Below are positions 14,252 to 24,317 of a DNA stretch of 33,749 bases, in pieces. This stretch comes from JBKEDC01 sp047974225 (GTDB lineage Bacteria > Bacteroidota > Bacteroidia > Bacteroidales > Prolixibacteraceae), in NCBI GenBank assembly GCA_047974225.1, contig JBKECD010000105.1, positions 1 to 33,749 on the forward strand, read 5' to 3'. The notes under the pieces were generated by a model. It saw only the letters and a list, made by a program, of their open reading frames with translations. It was not told the origin of the DNA and did no database searches. The first letter of the stretch is position 1. Every line of letters begins with the position of its first letter. Made by a program: the position numbers and the translations under genes.

Positions 14252-17182
14252 ATGACTCAAGAATTGATAATTGGTTTGGTGAATCATCGGAAGTTGGGGC
14301 GTTTGTTTCAGGCTTTTCTCATCGAGCCCCAAGGCGAATTTTATACTGTGGTGAAGTTGCTTCGTAGGCGTGATATTGACACGCTTGAACTCGATGAAAA
14401 GCAGCGTGAGTTGGTGCGATTGGCTGAAAAACTCAGCGATGAGGAACTCACCAAAAGGTTTTCCCGACGAATGGAGCCGACCAATTTCATTAATCACATT
14501 GACCCTGTTTTTTTCAAAGAGCATATTAATCCCTATATTGATCGGCAGCTCACGGGAATGATTCAAATTCTTATGCAGGGGGGAACTCGTCTGTTTAGTA
14601 AGGATGACAAGTATTCGAATCTCTATGATGAAGATGTGATTGAAGTGGCAAGCGAATTTGTGGATTGTCGTATGCGCTTTGTGCGCACCCTCGAAGGGGG
14701 CATTGACTATCGCTTGCAGCTTTATCAAGAAGGAGAGTATTTTCCGCTATTTGGGCGTAAGCTTCAATTCTTAGTCATGACGCCTGCGGCGTATATTTTT
14801 CGCAATAAGCTTTATGTCTTGAAGAAATTAGAATCGAGCAAGATGCTTCCTTTTCTCACCAAGAAAGACGTGCATGTGCCGCCATCTTCCGCAGAAAAAT
14901 ATTGCCATTCGTTTATCAAGCAATCCATTGCAGAGCATAAGGTGAAGGTGGAAGGATTTCAGCTGCTGAACCCCAATGCAGAGCGAATGTTGAAGCTTAC
15001 ATTGGAAGAAAGCTTGCATGGAAATTTGGTGCTGGTGCCTCGTTTTCACTATGGAGAAAAAGTCTTTTTGCCTAATCAAAAGCAGGAGGTGGAAGTGGAG
15101 GTGTTGCAGCAAGGGGAGCAATTTGTGTTTGTTCGGACTAAGCGTGACCGAGAGTGGGAGAAGAGTCAATTGCAGGAGATTGAAAAATGGGGATTGGTGG
15201 AAAAATATGGTGTTTATGCGCCAAATGGGAGTCAGATGCTTGATGCTGCTGACGCAAGTTTAGCGCTTTTTGATTGGCTTGATGAGCATGAGGAACAACT
15301 AAATAGTGGAGGTGTGGTCTGTTCTTCCGACGATGGTGCAGCTCGTTTTTCTCGCTTGCGAGGAGAGTTGGAATTTAAGATGGAAGAAAAGGAGGATTGG
15401 TTTGATGTGCGTATTAAAGTGCGTTTTGGGGAATATGATATTCCATTTATCAAGCTGAAAGACCACATACGGATGTGTATCCGTGAGTTTGAATTGCCCA
15501 ATGGTGAAATTGTGATTTTGCCTGCGGAATGGTTCACTCGATATAAGGATTTGTTTGAAGTGGCGGAGTTGAAAGGGGAGTCTATGCGGGTGCGCAAATA
15601 TCATTATTCCTTGTTGCAGAAAGCGCAAAAAGGGATGGACAAGCAGCTGATTGCACGCCTACAAGAGCTTGAAGATACGGAAAGCTTAGTGTCTAGTCCG
15701 ACTGCTTTGCAGGCGAATTTGCGGACTTATCAGCACCAAGGTTTTTCGTGGTTATATCATCTTTATGAGAAGCAATTTGGGGCATGTCTTGCCGATGACA
15801 TGGGGCTAGGGAAGACTTTGCAAACAATTGCTTTGTTGCTGAAACTTAAGCGACAAAAGAAAACGTTGCCAAAGTATAGTCGGGGGGAGCAGCGCAGTTT
15901 GTTTGATGAGCTCGACGCGATCAATGCGTTCAACCAGCAGGAGCAAGCGGCAAGTTTGATTGTCATGCCGACGTCGTTGATATATAATTGGCGAAATGAA
16001 TTGTCAAAATTTGCACCTGATCTGAAAGTATATACACATTATGGTGCGCAGCGTCAAAAGAACAATAGTTTTCAGCATTTGTCGAACCTTTACGATGTTA
16101 TTCTAACTACCTATGGCACGGTGAGAAATGATTTGAAGCAGATGAAGGATTTTTCTTTTTTCTATCTTATTCTCGATGAAAGTCAGTATATAAAGAATCC
16201 AGAGTCGAAGATTTATCAGGCGATTATTCAACTGAAAGCCCAGCATAAAATGGTATTGACGGGGACACCAATCGAGAACTCGCTGTCGGACTTGTGGGCG
16301 CAGATGAATTTCATCAACCCGGGGCTGCTGGGAAATCATAGTTATTTTAAGCGAGAGTTTATCCATCCGATTGAGCGCAAAAATAATGAGGAAAAGCAGG
16401 ATAAATTGCAGCTTCTCATTCGTCCTTTTATTTTGCGTCGCACGAAGATGGAGGTGGCGAAAGATTTGCCTCCAATTACAGAGCAGATTCGCTATTGCAA
16501 GATGACTAAAAGTCAGCATCAAATCTATGAGCAAGAGAAATCGGCTATTCGCTATGAGTTGTTGCGCAAGATTGAGACCGACGGGATGGCTCGAAGCTCG
16601 ATGCAAATATTACAAGGGTTGAGCCGATTGCGTCAATTGGCAAATCATCCGCTGATGTTGGGCATGGATGAGGAGATTGGTTCAGGGAAATTTAAGGTGA
16701 TTACGGAAACTTTGCGTGAGCTGATTGATGAAAAACATAAGGTGCTTATTTTTTCATCCTTTGTGAAGCATCTGGATTTGGTGAAGCATTATTTGGAAGA
16801 GGAGGGATTGCGCTATGCGATGCTCACGGGCGCTACTCGCAATCGCGCTGAGGTCATTGAAGACTTTCAACAGGATGATGCCAATCGGGTGTTTCTTATT
16901 TCGCTCAAAGCAGGGGGTGTGGGGCTTAATCTCACGCAAGCCGATTATGTATTTATCCTCGACCCTTGGTGGAATCCTGCGGCAGAGCAGCAGGCAATCA
17001 GTCGGGCGCACCGGATTGGTCAGGATAAAAAGGTGATGGTCTATCGCTTTATTAGCGAGGGGAGTATTGAGGAAAAAATCATCAATATGCAAGAGCGGAA
17101 ATCTGATTTGGCGAATAAGTTTGTCAATAGCAACAATCCCTTTCAAGCGATTAGCCAAGAGGAGCTGATGAGCTTGTTTTGA
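14252..17182 (+). CDS. SNF2-family DEAD/DEAH-box helicase-like ATPase
   Basis: A 976-residue Swi2/Snf2 ATPase. The N-terminal 460 residues are family-specific and unassigned. The RecA-like core starts near residue 480 (LRTYQHQGFSWLYHLYEKQFGACLADDMGLGKT, Walker A at about 513-521). It continues with motif II LDESQYIKN (about 640, DESQ in place of DEAQ), motif III LTGTPIENSLSDLW (about 669), and the C-terminal lobe with FSSFVKHLDLV, LKAGGVGLNLTQADYVFILDPWWNP and SRAHRIGQ (about 917). An acidic-to-hydrophobic linker insertion (residues about 535-570) separates motifs I and Ia. It probably translocates on DNA to remodel protein-DNA complexes. No nuclease or methylase neighbour points to a defence role. 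Confidence 0.92.
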   Translation: MTQELIIGLVNHRKLGRLFQAFLIEPQGEFYTVVKLLRRRDIDTLELDEKQRELVRLAEKLSDEELTKRFSRRMEPTNFINHIDPVFFKEHINPYIDRQLTGMIQILMQGGTRLFSKDDKYSNLYDEDVIEVASEFVDCRMRFVRTLEGGIDYRLQLYQEGEYFPLFGRKLQFLVMTPAAYIFRNKLYVLKKLESSKMLPFLTKKDVHVPPSSAEKYCHSFIKQSIAEHKVKVEGFQLLNPNAERMLKLTLEESLHGNLVLVPRFHYGEKVFLPNQKQEVEVEVLQQGEQFVFVRTKRDREWEKSQLQEIEKWGLVEKYGVYAPNGSQMLDAADASLALFDWLDEHEEQLNSGGVVCSSDDGAARFSRLRGELEFKMEEKEDWFDVRIKVRFGEYDIPFIKLKDHIRMCIREFELPNGEIVILPAEWFTRYKDLFEVAELKGESMRVRKYHYSLLQKAQKGMDKQLIARLQELEDTESLVSSPTALQANLRTYQHQGFSWLYHLYEKQFGACLADDMGLGKTLQTIALLLKLKRQKKTLPKYSRGEQRSLFDELDAINAFNQQEQAASLIVMPTSLIYNWRNELSKFAPDLKVYTHYGAQRQKNNSFQHLSNLYDVILTTYGTVRNDLKQMKDFSFFYLILDESQYIKNPESKIYQAIIQLKAQHKMVLTGTPIENSLSDLWAQMNFINPGLLGNHSYFKREFIHPIERKNNEEKQDKLQLLIRPFILRRTKMEVAKDLPPITEQIRYCKMTKSQHQIYEQEKSAIRYELLRKIETDGMARSSMQILQGLSRLRQLANHPLMLGMDEEIGSGKFKVITETLRELIDEKHKVLIFSSFVKHLDLVKHYLEEEGLRYAMLTGATRNRAEVIEDFQQDDANRVFLISLKAGGVGLNLTQADYVFILDPWWNPAAEQQAISRAHRIGQDKKVMVYRFISEGSIEEKIINMQERKSDLANKFVNSNNPFQAISQEELMSLF

Positions 17183-17186
17183 AAGA

Positions 17187-17226
17187 AAAAGCCGCAAATA
17201 GCATAGGTTATTTGCGGCTTTTTTAT
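17187..17226. terminator. Bidirectional terminator between SNF2 and fabD
   Basis: AAGCCGCAAATA (17189-17200) is exactly complementary to TATTTGCGGCTT (17209-17220) across an 8-nt loop, with A-rich sequence before and a T run after. It serves the SNF2 gene on the plus strand and fabD, which ends at 17247, on the minus strand. Confidence 0.9.
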
Positions 17227-17246
17227 TTTTGCTAGGGCAGGGGGGC

Positions 17247-18128
17247 TTACAGCGAGCTAATACCTGCCAAGTTTACCGAGCGGTCGATTTTCACAATCAT
17301 ACCTTGCAAGGCTTTTCCTGGGCCAACTTCGGTGAAGTCGTTTGCACCATCGGCAATCATGTTTTGCACCGTTTGCGTCCATTTCACTGGAGCGGTGAGT
17401 TGAGCAATTAAGTTTTCTTTAATCACCGCAGGGTCGGTTTGTGGTTTTGCATTCACATTTTGATAAACCGGACAAACAGGCGTGTTGAATGATGTTGCTT
17501 CAATAGCAGCAGCCAACTCCTCACGTGCAGGCTCCATGAGTGGCGAGTGGAACGCTCCGCCCACGGGGAGTACTAAGGCACGTTTCGCACCTTTTTCCTT
17601 GAGGGCTTCGCAAGCAGCGTTTACACCTTCGATAGAACCAGAAATCACTAATTGTCCAGGGCAATTGTAATTAGCTGCCACCACCACTTCATCAATGCTC
17701 GCACACACTTCTTCAATCACTGCGTCTTCTAGTCCGATGATAGCTGCCATGGTTGAAGGCTGCATCTCGCAAGCTTTCTGCATTGCCATTGCACGTTGAG
17801 AAACCAGTTTCAGCCCATCTTCAAAGTTCATAGCTCCGCTAGCCACGAGAGCCGAAAACTCACCCAATGAATGACCAGCCACCATTTCGGGTTTGAAGTC
17901 CTCGATAGTTTTCGCCAAAAGCACCGAGTGAAGGAACACCGCAGGTTGCGTAACTTTAGTTTGTTTCAAGTCTTCAGCCGTGCCTTCAAACATGATTTTA
18001 GTGATGTCGAATCCAAGGATTTCATTGGCTTTGTCGAATAATTCTTTGGCAACAGGTGAGTTGTCATAAAGGTCTTTTCCCATGCCGGGGAATTGTGCCC
18101 CCTGTCCGGGGAAAACATATGCTTTCAT
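17247..18128 (-). CDS. fabD: ACP S-malonyltransferase
   Basis: Transfers malonyl from CoA to acyl carrier protein to supply fatty acid elongation. The 293-residue protein is the standard length and shows the FPGQGAQ oxyanion motif at residues 6-12, the nucleophile in AGHSLGEFSA (S87), an arginine in QRAMAMQ, and the partner histidine in GAFHSPLM (H194). It is a stand-alone gene here, with a strong promoter at 18192-18221 and the shared terminator at 17187-17226. Its leader contains a GGGCGCA/TGCGCCC hairpin (18144-18165). Confidence 0.97.
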   Translation of the reverse strand: MKAYVFPGQGAQFPGMGKDLYDNSPVAKELFDKANEILGFDITKIMFEGTAEDLKQTKVTQPAVFLHSVLLAKTIEDFKPEMVAGHSLGEFSALVASGAMNFEDGLKLVSQRAMAMQKACEMQPSTMAAIIGLEDAVIEEVCASIDEVVVAANYNCPGQLVISGSIEGVNAACEALKEKGAKRALVLPVGGAFHSPLMEPAREELAAAIEATSFNTPVCPVYQNVNAKPQTDPAVIKENLIAQLTAPVKWTQTVQNMIADGANDFTEVGPGKALQGMIVKIDRSVNLAGISSL

Positions 18129-18143
18129 ATTTTAAGATTGTAG

Positions 18144-18165
18144 GGGCGCAGCTATGTGTGCGCCC
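18144..18165. repeat. GC-rich palindrome in the fabD leader
   Basis: GGGCGCA (18144-18150) pairs with TGCGCCC (18159-18165) around an 8-nt loop, in otherwise AT-rich leader sequence. It resembles the short GGGGCGnnnCGCCC dispersed palindromes found in many bacterial genomes. Lying between promoter and start codon, it would form in the fabD mRNA. Confidence 0.5.
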
Positions 18166-18191
18166 ATTAATTAATTATTTCAATGGAGCGG

Positions 18192-18221
18192 CAAAGATAG
18201 TGAGTCTGGGTTGTTATGCAA
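18192..18221 (-). promoter_or_regulatory. Promoter of fabD
   Basis: On the minus strand TTG (18219-18221 as CAA on plus) is followed by exactly 19 bp and TATCTTTG (18192-18199 as CAAAGATA), a perfect TAnnTTTG box. It gives a leader of about 60 nt. Confidence 0.65.
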
Positions 18222-18290
18222 TACTTATAATATTGTATGACGTGAGCGATGGTTATTTCGCAACTATTGATGCAACCCAAACACCGTCTA

Positions 18291-20489
18291 TCAATCAATC
18301 ATCAACTCCTGTTTCAAGAATGCAGTTATCTTTTTATAGAGGTGCATTCTTGTGTTTCCACCATAGATGCTATGGTTGCGGTTGGTGTAAATCGCCATGT
18401 CGAAATCAACATCGGCTTGCACGAGAGCTTCGCTCATTTCATAGGCGTTTTGGCAATGCACATTGTCGTCGGCGGTGCCGTGCACAAGCAGCAAGCTGCC
18501 AGTGAGGTCTTTGGCGTGAAGCAATGGCGAGTTGTCGTCATAGCCATTGGGGTTCATCTGCGGAGTGCGCATATATCGTTCGGTGTAAACGGAGTCGTAG
18601 TATTTCCAATGAGTTACGGGAGCAACCGACACGCCAGCTCGGAATACATGGTCGCCTTTTTCCAAGCAGAGCAAGCTCATAAAACCGCCGAAGCTCCATC
18701 CCCAGATTGCCATGCGGTCGGCATCAATATAAGTTTGACTGCCGAGATATTTTGCTGCGGCGAGCTGGTCGTCGGATTCGTATCTTCCGAGTTGAAGATA
18801 AGTGCATTTGCGGAACTCCTCGCCCCGAGCGCCCGTGCCTCGTGGATCAATGCATGCCACCACGAAACCTTCTTGCGCCATATAATTATACCAATCTACA
18901 CCAAAACGGTCGAGCACTTGTTGCGAGTTCGGACCGCTATATTGTGTCATCAGCAGCGGGTATTCTTTGTTTGGGTCGAAATCATTAGGCTTAATCATCC
19001 AGCCGTTAAGGCTGATGCCCTCTTCGGTGGTGAATTGGAAAAACTCTTTCTGCGGAATGCGATATTCGGCTAATGTTTCTTTTAGCTTTGCGTTATCTTC
19101 GAGCACACGCACTTCCTTGCCCTTGTAATTATAAAGCGCAGTGATTGTGGGCGTGTTGATATTCGTAAAACGATTGATATAATAATTATAGCCGTGGCTG
19201 AATTGCGCATCGTTTGTGCCTACTTGCGTGCTGAGTTTGCCCGACTTTTTCCCGTCAAGACTGATATAGTATAGCTCACGCTGCATGGCATTTTCTTTGG
19301 CTGCCTGATAATAGAAGATGCTTCGCTTGGCATCATAGCCATAGAATGTGGTTACATCGAAATCGCCCGAGGTGATCTGGCGAACGAGCAGCCCACGACG
19401 GTTATATAGGTATAGGTGCGAATAGCCATCACGCTCGCTGATTAAGACGAAGTATTTGTTGCCGGGCAAAACATGGAAATCATCTAGGAAGGATTCGGCA
19501 ACATATCGCTGATTATTTTCCACAATGAAGGGGCGACTTTCCCCGGTGTAGGGGTTGGCAGAAAGGATGTCTAGTTGGTCTTGACGGCGATTCATGCGCA
19601 TGATGAGCAAGTCGGCAGCATCGTCAGTCCAATTAAGTCGAGGAATGTATTGGTCGGTTTCTTCGCCCACATCGCATCGGATGTTAGCTTTGGTTTTCAG
19701 TTCATAGCAATACACGCTTGTGATGGAGTTCGTTTCTCCCGCCTTCGGATATTTAAATGAATAGTTGGAAGGATAGAGTTCGTTGTTTTTCATTGTGGGG
19801 GCGAGTCCTTGAAACATTTGCATGTTGAATGTTTTCACTGCCGATTCGTCAAACTTCACATAGGCGAGAAACTTCGAGTCGGGTGACCAGGCATAGGCTT
19901 GGTTCATCGCAAATTCTTCTTCATAGACCCAATCGGGGATTCCATTGATGATTTCATTCCATTTGCCATCGGTGGTTACTTGGTTTTCGGTGCCAAATTT
20001 GAGGCTTTTGATGAAAAGGTTATTATCGCGTGCAAAAGCGATACGTTCGCCATTGGGCGAAAAGCTTGCCGCCTGTTGTTTTCCTTTTTCAGAAAGGGGA
20101 GTGAGCTCACGCAAGTTTGGATTCCACAGATAATAGTTGGCTTTGAAAGTTCGGCGATAGATATATTCCACCTCGGTGGTGAGCAAAATCATCTTTTCGT
20201 CGGGGCTGAATTGATAGCTTCCGAAGTTTTTGATGGGAGCATCTTTCACCTCGTCGAGGTCGAACACCACACGGGTTTGCTTGCCTGTTTTGTAGCTATA
20301 TGCCACAATCTTGTTGCCCTCTTTTTGGCAATAGCTTTCGCCGTCTTGGAGTGAGTGGAAACCGCTCACCGACAGTTGTCGGAATGGTTGTGTGCGTCCT
20401 TGCACATCTTCTAACGCAATGCTTTTTTGTGCGAAAGCAGCGCTTTGGCACAGGCATAAGATTAAAAATAGATTGATAAATTTTCTCAT
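18291..20489 (-). CDS. S9 family dipeptidyl peptidase IV-like serine protease
   Basis: Predicted periplasmic or exported protease removing Xaa-Pro/Ala dipeptides from peptide N-termini. The 732-residue protein begins with a signal peptide (MRKFINLFLILCLCQSAAFAQ). Residues about 60-480 are the DPP-IV N-terminal beta-propeller, including DWVYEEEF, whose glutamates grip the substrate N-terminus and distinguish DPP-IV from other S9 members. The alpha/beta-hydrolase domain carries the intact triad in GWSFGGF (S599), HGTADDNVH (D674) and NRNHSIYG (H706). It starts 25 bp after the histidine kinase on the same strand, with no clear promoter between, so they are probably cotranscribed. Confidence 0.94.
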   Translation of the reverse strand: MRKFINLFLILCLCQSAAFAQKSIALEDVQGRTQPFRQLSVSGFHSLQDGESYCQKEGNKIVAYSYKTGKQTRVVFDLDEVKDAPIKNFGSYQFSPDEKMILLTTEVEYIYRRTFKANYYLWNPNLRELTPLSEKGKQQAASFSPNGERIAFARDNNLFIKSLKFGTENQVTTDGKWNEIINGIPDWVYEEEFAMNQAYAWSPDSKFLAYVKFDESAVKTFNMQMFQGLAPTMKNNELYPSNYSFKYPKAGETNSITSVYCYELKTKANIRCDVGEETDQYIPRLNWTDDAADLLIMRMNRRQDQLDILSANPYTGESRPFIVENNQRYVAESFLDDFHVLPGNKYFVLISERDGYSHLYLYNRRGLLVRQITSGDFDVTTFYGYDAKRSIFYYQAAKENAMQRELYYISLDGKKSGKLSTQVGTNDAQFSHGYNYYINRFTNINTPTITALYNYKGKEVRVLEDNAKLKETLAEYRIPQKEFFQFTTEEGISLNGWMIKPNDFDPNKEYPLLMTQYSGPNSQQVLDRFGVDWYNYMAQEGFVVACIDPRGTGARGEEFRKCTYLQLGRYESDDQLAAAKYLGSQTYIDADRMAIWGWSFGGFMSLLCLEKGDHVFRAGVSVAPVTHWKYYDSVYTERYMRTPQMNPNGYDDNSPLLHAKDLTGSLLLVHGTADDNVHCQNAYEMSEALVQADVDFDMAIYTNRNHSIYGGNTRMHLYKKITAFLKQELMID

Positions 20490-20514
20490 TTCTTTTATTG
20501 AATTTTTTAGGTAA

Positions 20515-23500
20515 TTACTTTGATTTAAGGTAAGGCAAAATTACGGTGAATGTAGAGCCTTCGTTCACTTTCGAACTCAAAGAAATCTTGCCATTGAGCG
20601 ATTCCACATAGGCTTTAGTGATGGTCAAGCCCAATCCCGAACCTTGATGCTTCCGATTGAGATATTCCTTGTCGGCTTGCGAAAATTGCTCGAAGATTTG
20701 ATTTTGTCGTTCCTCGCTGATGCCCTGACCACTGTCGGACACTTCAATCTTGATGTATGGTTCTTCGATGCTGCAAGAGAATGTGATTGTTCCTTTTTCG
20801 GTGAACTTAATCGCATTCTTCACAAGGTTTGAGCAGATGCCATCGAGGATTTTCTCATCGCTGATAATCTTTGAATCCTTGGGTTTGATGTTGATGTTAC
20901 ATTCAAAATCGAGCCCTTTGGCTTTCGCTTGGGGCAAGAAGAACTTACAGCCGAATTCCATAAATTCGATTAAGTCGATAGGGTCTTGCCGCACTTCGAG
21001 TTTCCCCGATTCAATACGAGAAACCTCAATAATGTCATTGATTGTTCCCAGCAATCGTTGTCCGCTCATGTTGATAATGTCCACATAGTTTTGTCGGTCT
21101 TCATCCGAAAGGTCGTCCATGCTCAGCAAATCGACAAAGCCCAATATGCCATTCATCGGGGTGCGAATTTCATGCGACATGTTCATCAGAAAAGCACTTT
21201 TCACTCGTTCCGCCTCTACTGCTTTTTGTTTTGCCTCATGGAGTTCTTTTTGCTTGCGAATCTCATTGGTGATTTCATGGAAGGTAACCAAGATGAGCTT
21301 TTCATGCGGCAGGTCGAGCATTGATCCATTCACATGGGCATATTTTAGCGAGCCATCTTTCTGCAAAAAGGGTTCTTTTTCCACCAGCACAGCTCCATCA
21401 CTGCTTAATATGTCTTTAAAATGCTCTTTGGGTTTGCCTATTTCCTTGTTGAAATCCGAAATGTGCTTGCCTTCCACTTCGGAAGCATCTAAATTGAGAA
21501 GTTTGCAAAACGCATTGTTGAAAAACACCACATAGCCATTCTCATCATAGAGCACAATGCCTTCCGAAGATTGTTCTGAGAGCCCTTGAAAGCGGAGCTG
21601 ACTCATTTGCAAATCCTCTTTAGCTTCCATCAGTTCCACTTGCTTTTGCACCTCCGAGGTGATGTCGGTGAAGGTGAACAGCAGCAGGGTTTCGTGGGGA
21701 AATTGCAGGTAGCTGCCATGGATGTTGGCATATTTCAAGCTGCCATCTTTCTGCAAGAATGGCATGCGGTTGAAGTGCTGCGCTTGCTTGGAGCGAAGCA
21801 CCAAATCAATTTGGCTACTAGCTTCGCCAACAGGGTTGATTTCTCTGACTTCTTGGCTGAGCCACATTTCCTCTTCGGTCATGTCGTGCAGTTCGCAGAA
21901 AGCACGGTTGAAGTATTCATACTTGCCGTTTTCATCCATCAGCACAATTCCTTCCGACGATTGTTCGCATAGTTTTTGGAAACGAAGCTGACTTTTTTCA
22001 AGCTCCATTTTAGCATTTTCAACAGCCTTGCTTTGCTCCATGCGCTCGGTGATGTCGCGCACCGAAGCCCGAGTATAGATGGTGCTGCCATTATTGTCTT
22101 TCAGCACTCGACCGCTCAGCGAGCCCCAGAAGACACTGCCGTTTTTGCGTTGAATTTGGATGATGCTATCGTCGATATATTTATTATTTGAGGCAGAGGC
22201 AAGGATGCGCTTGCGCATATTTTTGTCGAAATAGAAATTAATGATAGGCAAGCCGAGAAGTTCGTCTTTGTGTCCATAGCCCAGCATTTTGGCTAGTTTA
22301 TCGTTGGTGAAATCAATTTCTCCCTCCGAGTTGGTTTGGAAGAACCCATCGTTGAAGGATTCGAAGATGTCATTGAGAAAGATATGATCTTCTTTCTCTT
22401 TTTGTTCAAGCCTCATTCGCTCAGAGATATCTCGCACAAGCACTTCACGCTGCACCACCAAGCCATTTTGATCTTTGATAAATCGCCCATTCACCGAAAT
22501 CCAAAAGATTGTACCATCTTTTTTTCGCCCCGTGGTGGTGTAATCGCTGATATCCTCATAGTTTCGTTTCTCTTCCAGCAGTCTTTCACGCTCTTCCAAA
22601 TCGCCATATACAATTCCGACATGCCGCCCCACTACTTCGGCGCTTGATTCATAGCCGAAAAGGCTTATAAAGGTAGGGTTCACATAGGTGATTAATCCTT
22701 CTTTATCTGTTTGCACATAAGCATCAGAAAGGTTGTTGAGAATAGCGTTGAGCTGCTCATTGCTTTGGCGAAGTTCTTCTTCGCGCTTCATTCGCTCGCT
22801 CACATCTCTGATGAGCATCTGGCAGCCGAGAAATTCCCCATTGTCATCAAAATGTTGTTGTCCATTGATGGAAACCCAATAGTGTGAACCATCTTTGCGC
22901 ACCGCTTGGGTGATGAAATCCGACACTTTACCGTCTTCATCAAAACTATCATAGAGTCGTTTTCGCTCGGAATCCGAGGCGTAGAGTTTCAGAATTGATT
23001 CGCCCAACAGTTCTTTTTCGGTATATTGTGTTTGGCGCAAGCCTTCTTGGTTCACATAGGTGATTCGCCCTTGGGCATCGGCGCTGCAATAAGCATCGGA
23101 AAGGTTGGAAAGAATACTGTTGAGCTTCTGATTGCTTTCCTGAAGTTTTATTTCTTCTTCCACTCGCTCGGTGATGTCGCGCACCAACACTTGACGCTGA
23201 ATGATTTTTCCAAATTTATCGCGTAGGCATTTTCCGTTCACTGAAAGCCAAAAAGTGCTGCCATCTTTTCTTCTTCCTAGTGTGGTGAAATCATGAATGT
23301 CATCGCCCTCCGTATTGTTTTTTAGCAAGCGTTCTCGTTCTGCCGGATTGCCATAGGTCATAGAAATATGCTTGCCGATGGTTTCCTCTGGGGAATAGCC
23401 AAAGATTTCATAGAAAGTCGGGTTGCAATAAGTGATGAGTCCGTTTTCATCGCTCTGAACATAAGCATCGGTGAGGCTTGCCAAGATGCCTTGCAGCTTT

Positions 23501-24312
23501 TCGTTGTTTTCGTTCAGCTTTTCTTCCTGCGCGACCTCTGCACTGACATCACGAATAATGACGCGAGTGCCTTTCAATATGCCATCTTCAAAGACCCCAT
23601 TGCCGCGCACCGTCATCCAGCCTTGTTCACCGGTCAGACGAGTGAATGCTAATCTTTTGCTGTCAATCTTTTGTGTGGCGTGCAGGTCGGCAATGAGTTT
23701 GTCTGCATCTTCAGGATTGACAAATTGGGGGAGAATGCTATTGCCGATAAAATATTGTACAGATTCCACATCATAGATTCTCAGCACCGCTTTATTGGCG
23801 AAGGTGATGCAGAAGTTCTCATCGGTTTCCACATAAGTATCCTCCATGCTGTCCATGATGTTTTGCAGCATGGCATCTTTGACTTTCAAATCATTTTGAA
23901 ACTTGTCAATGTCGTTTAAATCAATAAGCAAGCACACTGCAATGTTTTGCGTGGCATCTTGCACCTGCTGCACCGAAAGAATCGTTTGCGTTTCTGTGCC
24001 ATCTTTTCGTTTATAGGTGATGCTTGTTACAAGGTGGCTGATTGCGGGGTCTTTCACTCGTTCGAACGTCCGATAGATTTCTGGGTCAATCTCATAATCT
24101 AATTCCATTGGTGTTTTCCCAATGTAATCCTGCTTTGTATATTGCGAGCGATCCGTAAAAATAGGGTTTACTTGCAAGAATCGGTAGTTGTCATCTAAAT
24201 CAACAGTGCAAGTTGCCAGTGCACTATCCTCAATGATGGAATCAAAGGCGTGTTGGAGTTGCTGAAGATGATTAATCAGCTCCTCGCGGCTAAGGTTATC
24301 ATATGTGTTCAT
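20515..24312 (-). CDS. Cytoplasmic sensor histidine kinase with eight PAS domains
   Basis: A 1265-residue kinase with no signal peptide or transmembrane helix. Eight PAS units of about 120-125 residues lie near 20-140, 143-262, 270-385, 394-512, 518-635, 643-760, 773-890 and 902-1018. Most end in the PAC-type (V/I)RDxxER motif and carry a KDGS/KNGS motif. Units 3-5 resemble each other, as do 7 and 8, so the sensor has grown by tandem duplication. The HisKA domain has the phosphoacceptor in FLMNMSHEIRTPMNGILG (about H1047). The HATPase has NLVKNAIKFTEKG (N box), DSGQGI (G1) and GSGLGLTI (G2). No receiver domain is fused and no response regulator is adjacent, so the partner is elsewhere. Ligands are unknown. 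Confidence 0.93.
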   Translation of the reverse strand: MNTYDNLSREELINHLQQLQHAFDSIIEDSALATCTVDLDDNYRFLQVNPIFTDRSQYTKQDYIGKTPMELDYEIDPEIYRTFERVKDPAISHLVTSITYKRKDGTETQTILSVQQVQDATQNIAVCLLIDLNDIDKFQNDLKVKDAMLQNIMDSMEDTYVETDENFCITFANKAVLRIYDVESVQYFIGNSILPQFVNPEDADKLIADLHATQKIDSKRLAFTRLTGEQGWMTVRGNGVFEDGILKGTRVIIRDVSAEVAQEEKLNENNEKLQGILASLTDAYVQSDENGLITYCNPTFYEIFGYSPEETIGKHISMTYGNPAERERLLKNNTEGDDIHDFTTLGRRKDGSTFWLSVNGKCLRDKFGKIIQRQVLVRDITERVEEEIKLQESNQKLNSILSNLSDAYCSADAQGRITYVNQEGLRQTQYTEKELLGESILKLYASDSERKRLYDSFDEDGKVSDFITQAVRKDGSHYWVSINGQQHFDDNGEFLGCQMLIRDVSERMKREEELRQSNEQLNAILNNLSDAYVQTDKEGLITYVNPTFISLFGYESSAEVVGRHVGIVYGDLEERERLLEEKRNYEDISDYTTTGRKKDGTIFWISVNGRFIKDQNGLVVQREVLVRDISERMRLEQKEKEDHIFLNDIFESFNDGFFQTNSEGEIDFTNDKLAKMLGYGHKDELLGLPIINFYFDKNMRKRILASASNNKYIDDSIIQIQRKNGSVFWGSLSGRVLKDNNGSTIYTRASVRDITERMEQSKAVENAKMELEKSQLRFQKLCEQSSEGIVLMDENGKYEYFNRAFCELHDMTEEEMWLSQEVREINPVGEASSQIDLVLRSKQAQHFNRMPFLQKDGSLKYANIHGSYLQFPHETLLLFTFTDITSEVQKQVELMEAKEDLQMSQLRFQGLSEQSSEGIVLYDENGYVVFFNNAFCKLLNLDASEVEGKHISDFNKEIGKPKEHFKDILSSDGAVLVEKEPFLQKDGSLKYAHVNGSMLDLPHEKLILVTFHEITNEIRKQKELHEAKQKAVEAERVKSAFLMNMSHEIRTPMNGILGFVDLLSMDDLSDEDRQNYVDIINMSGQRLLGTINDIIEVSRIESGKLEVRQDPIDLIEFMEFGCKFFLPQAKAKGLDFECNINIKPKDSKIISDEKILDGICSNLVKNAIKFTEKGTITFSCSIEEPYIKIEVSDSGQGISEERQNQIFEQFSQADKEYLNRKHQGSGLGLTITKAYVESLNGKISLSSKVNEGSTFTVILPYLKSK

Positions 24313-24317
24313 ATTAC

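Noticed and set aside
14252..17182. SNF2 helicase as part of a phage-defence system
   Set aside because: Neighbours are housekeeping or unrelated genes (DUF4293, fabD) and no nuclease, methylase or defence partner is adjacent.
18249..19073. 274-residue plus-strand frame opposite the DPP-IV-like gene
   Set aside because: It is antisense to a clearly conserved peptidase domain including the catalytic triad, and it has no recognisable motifs.
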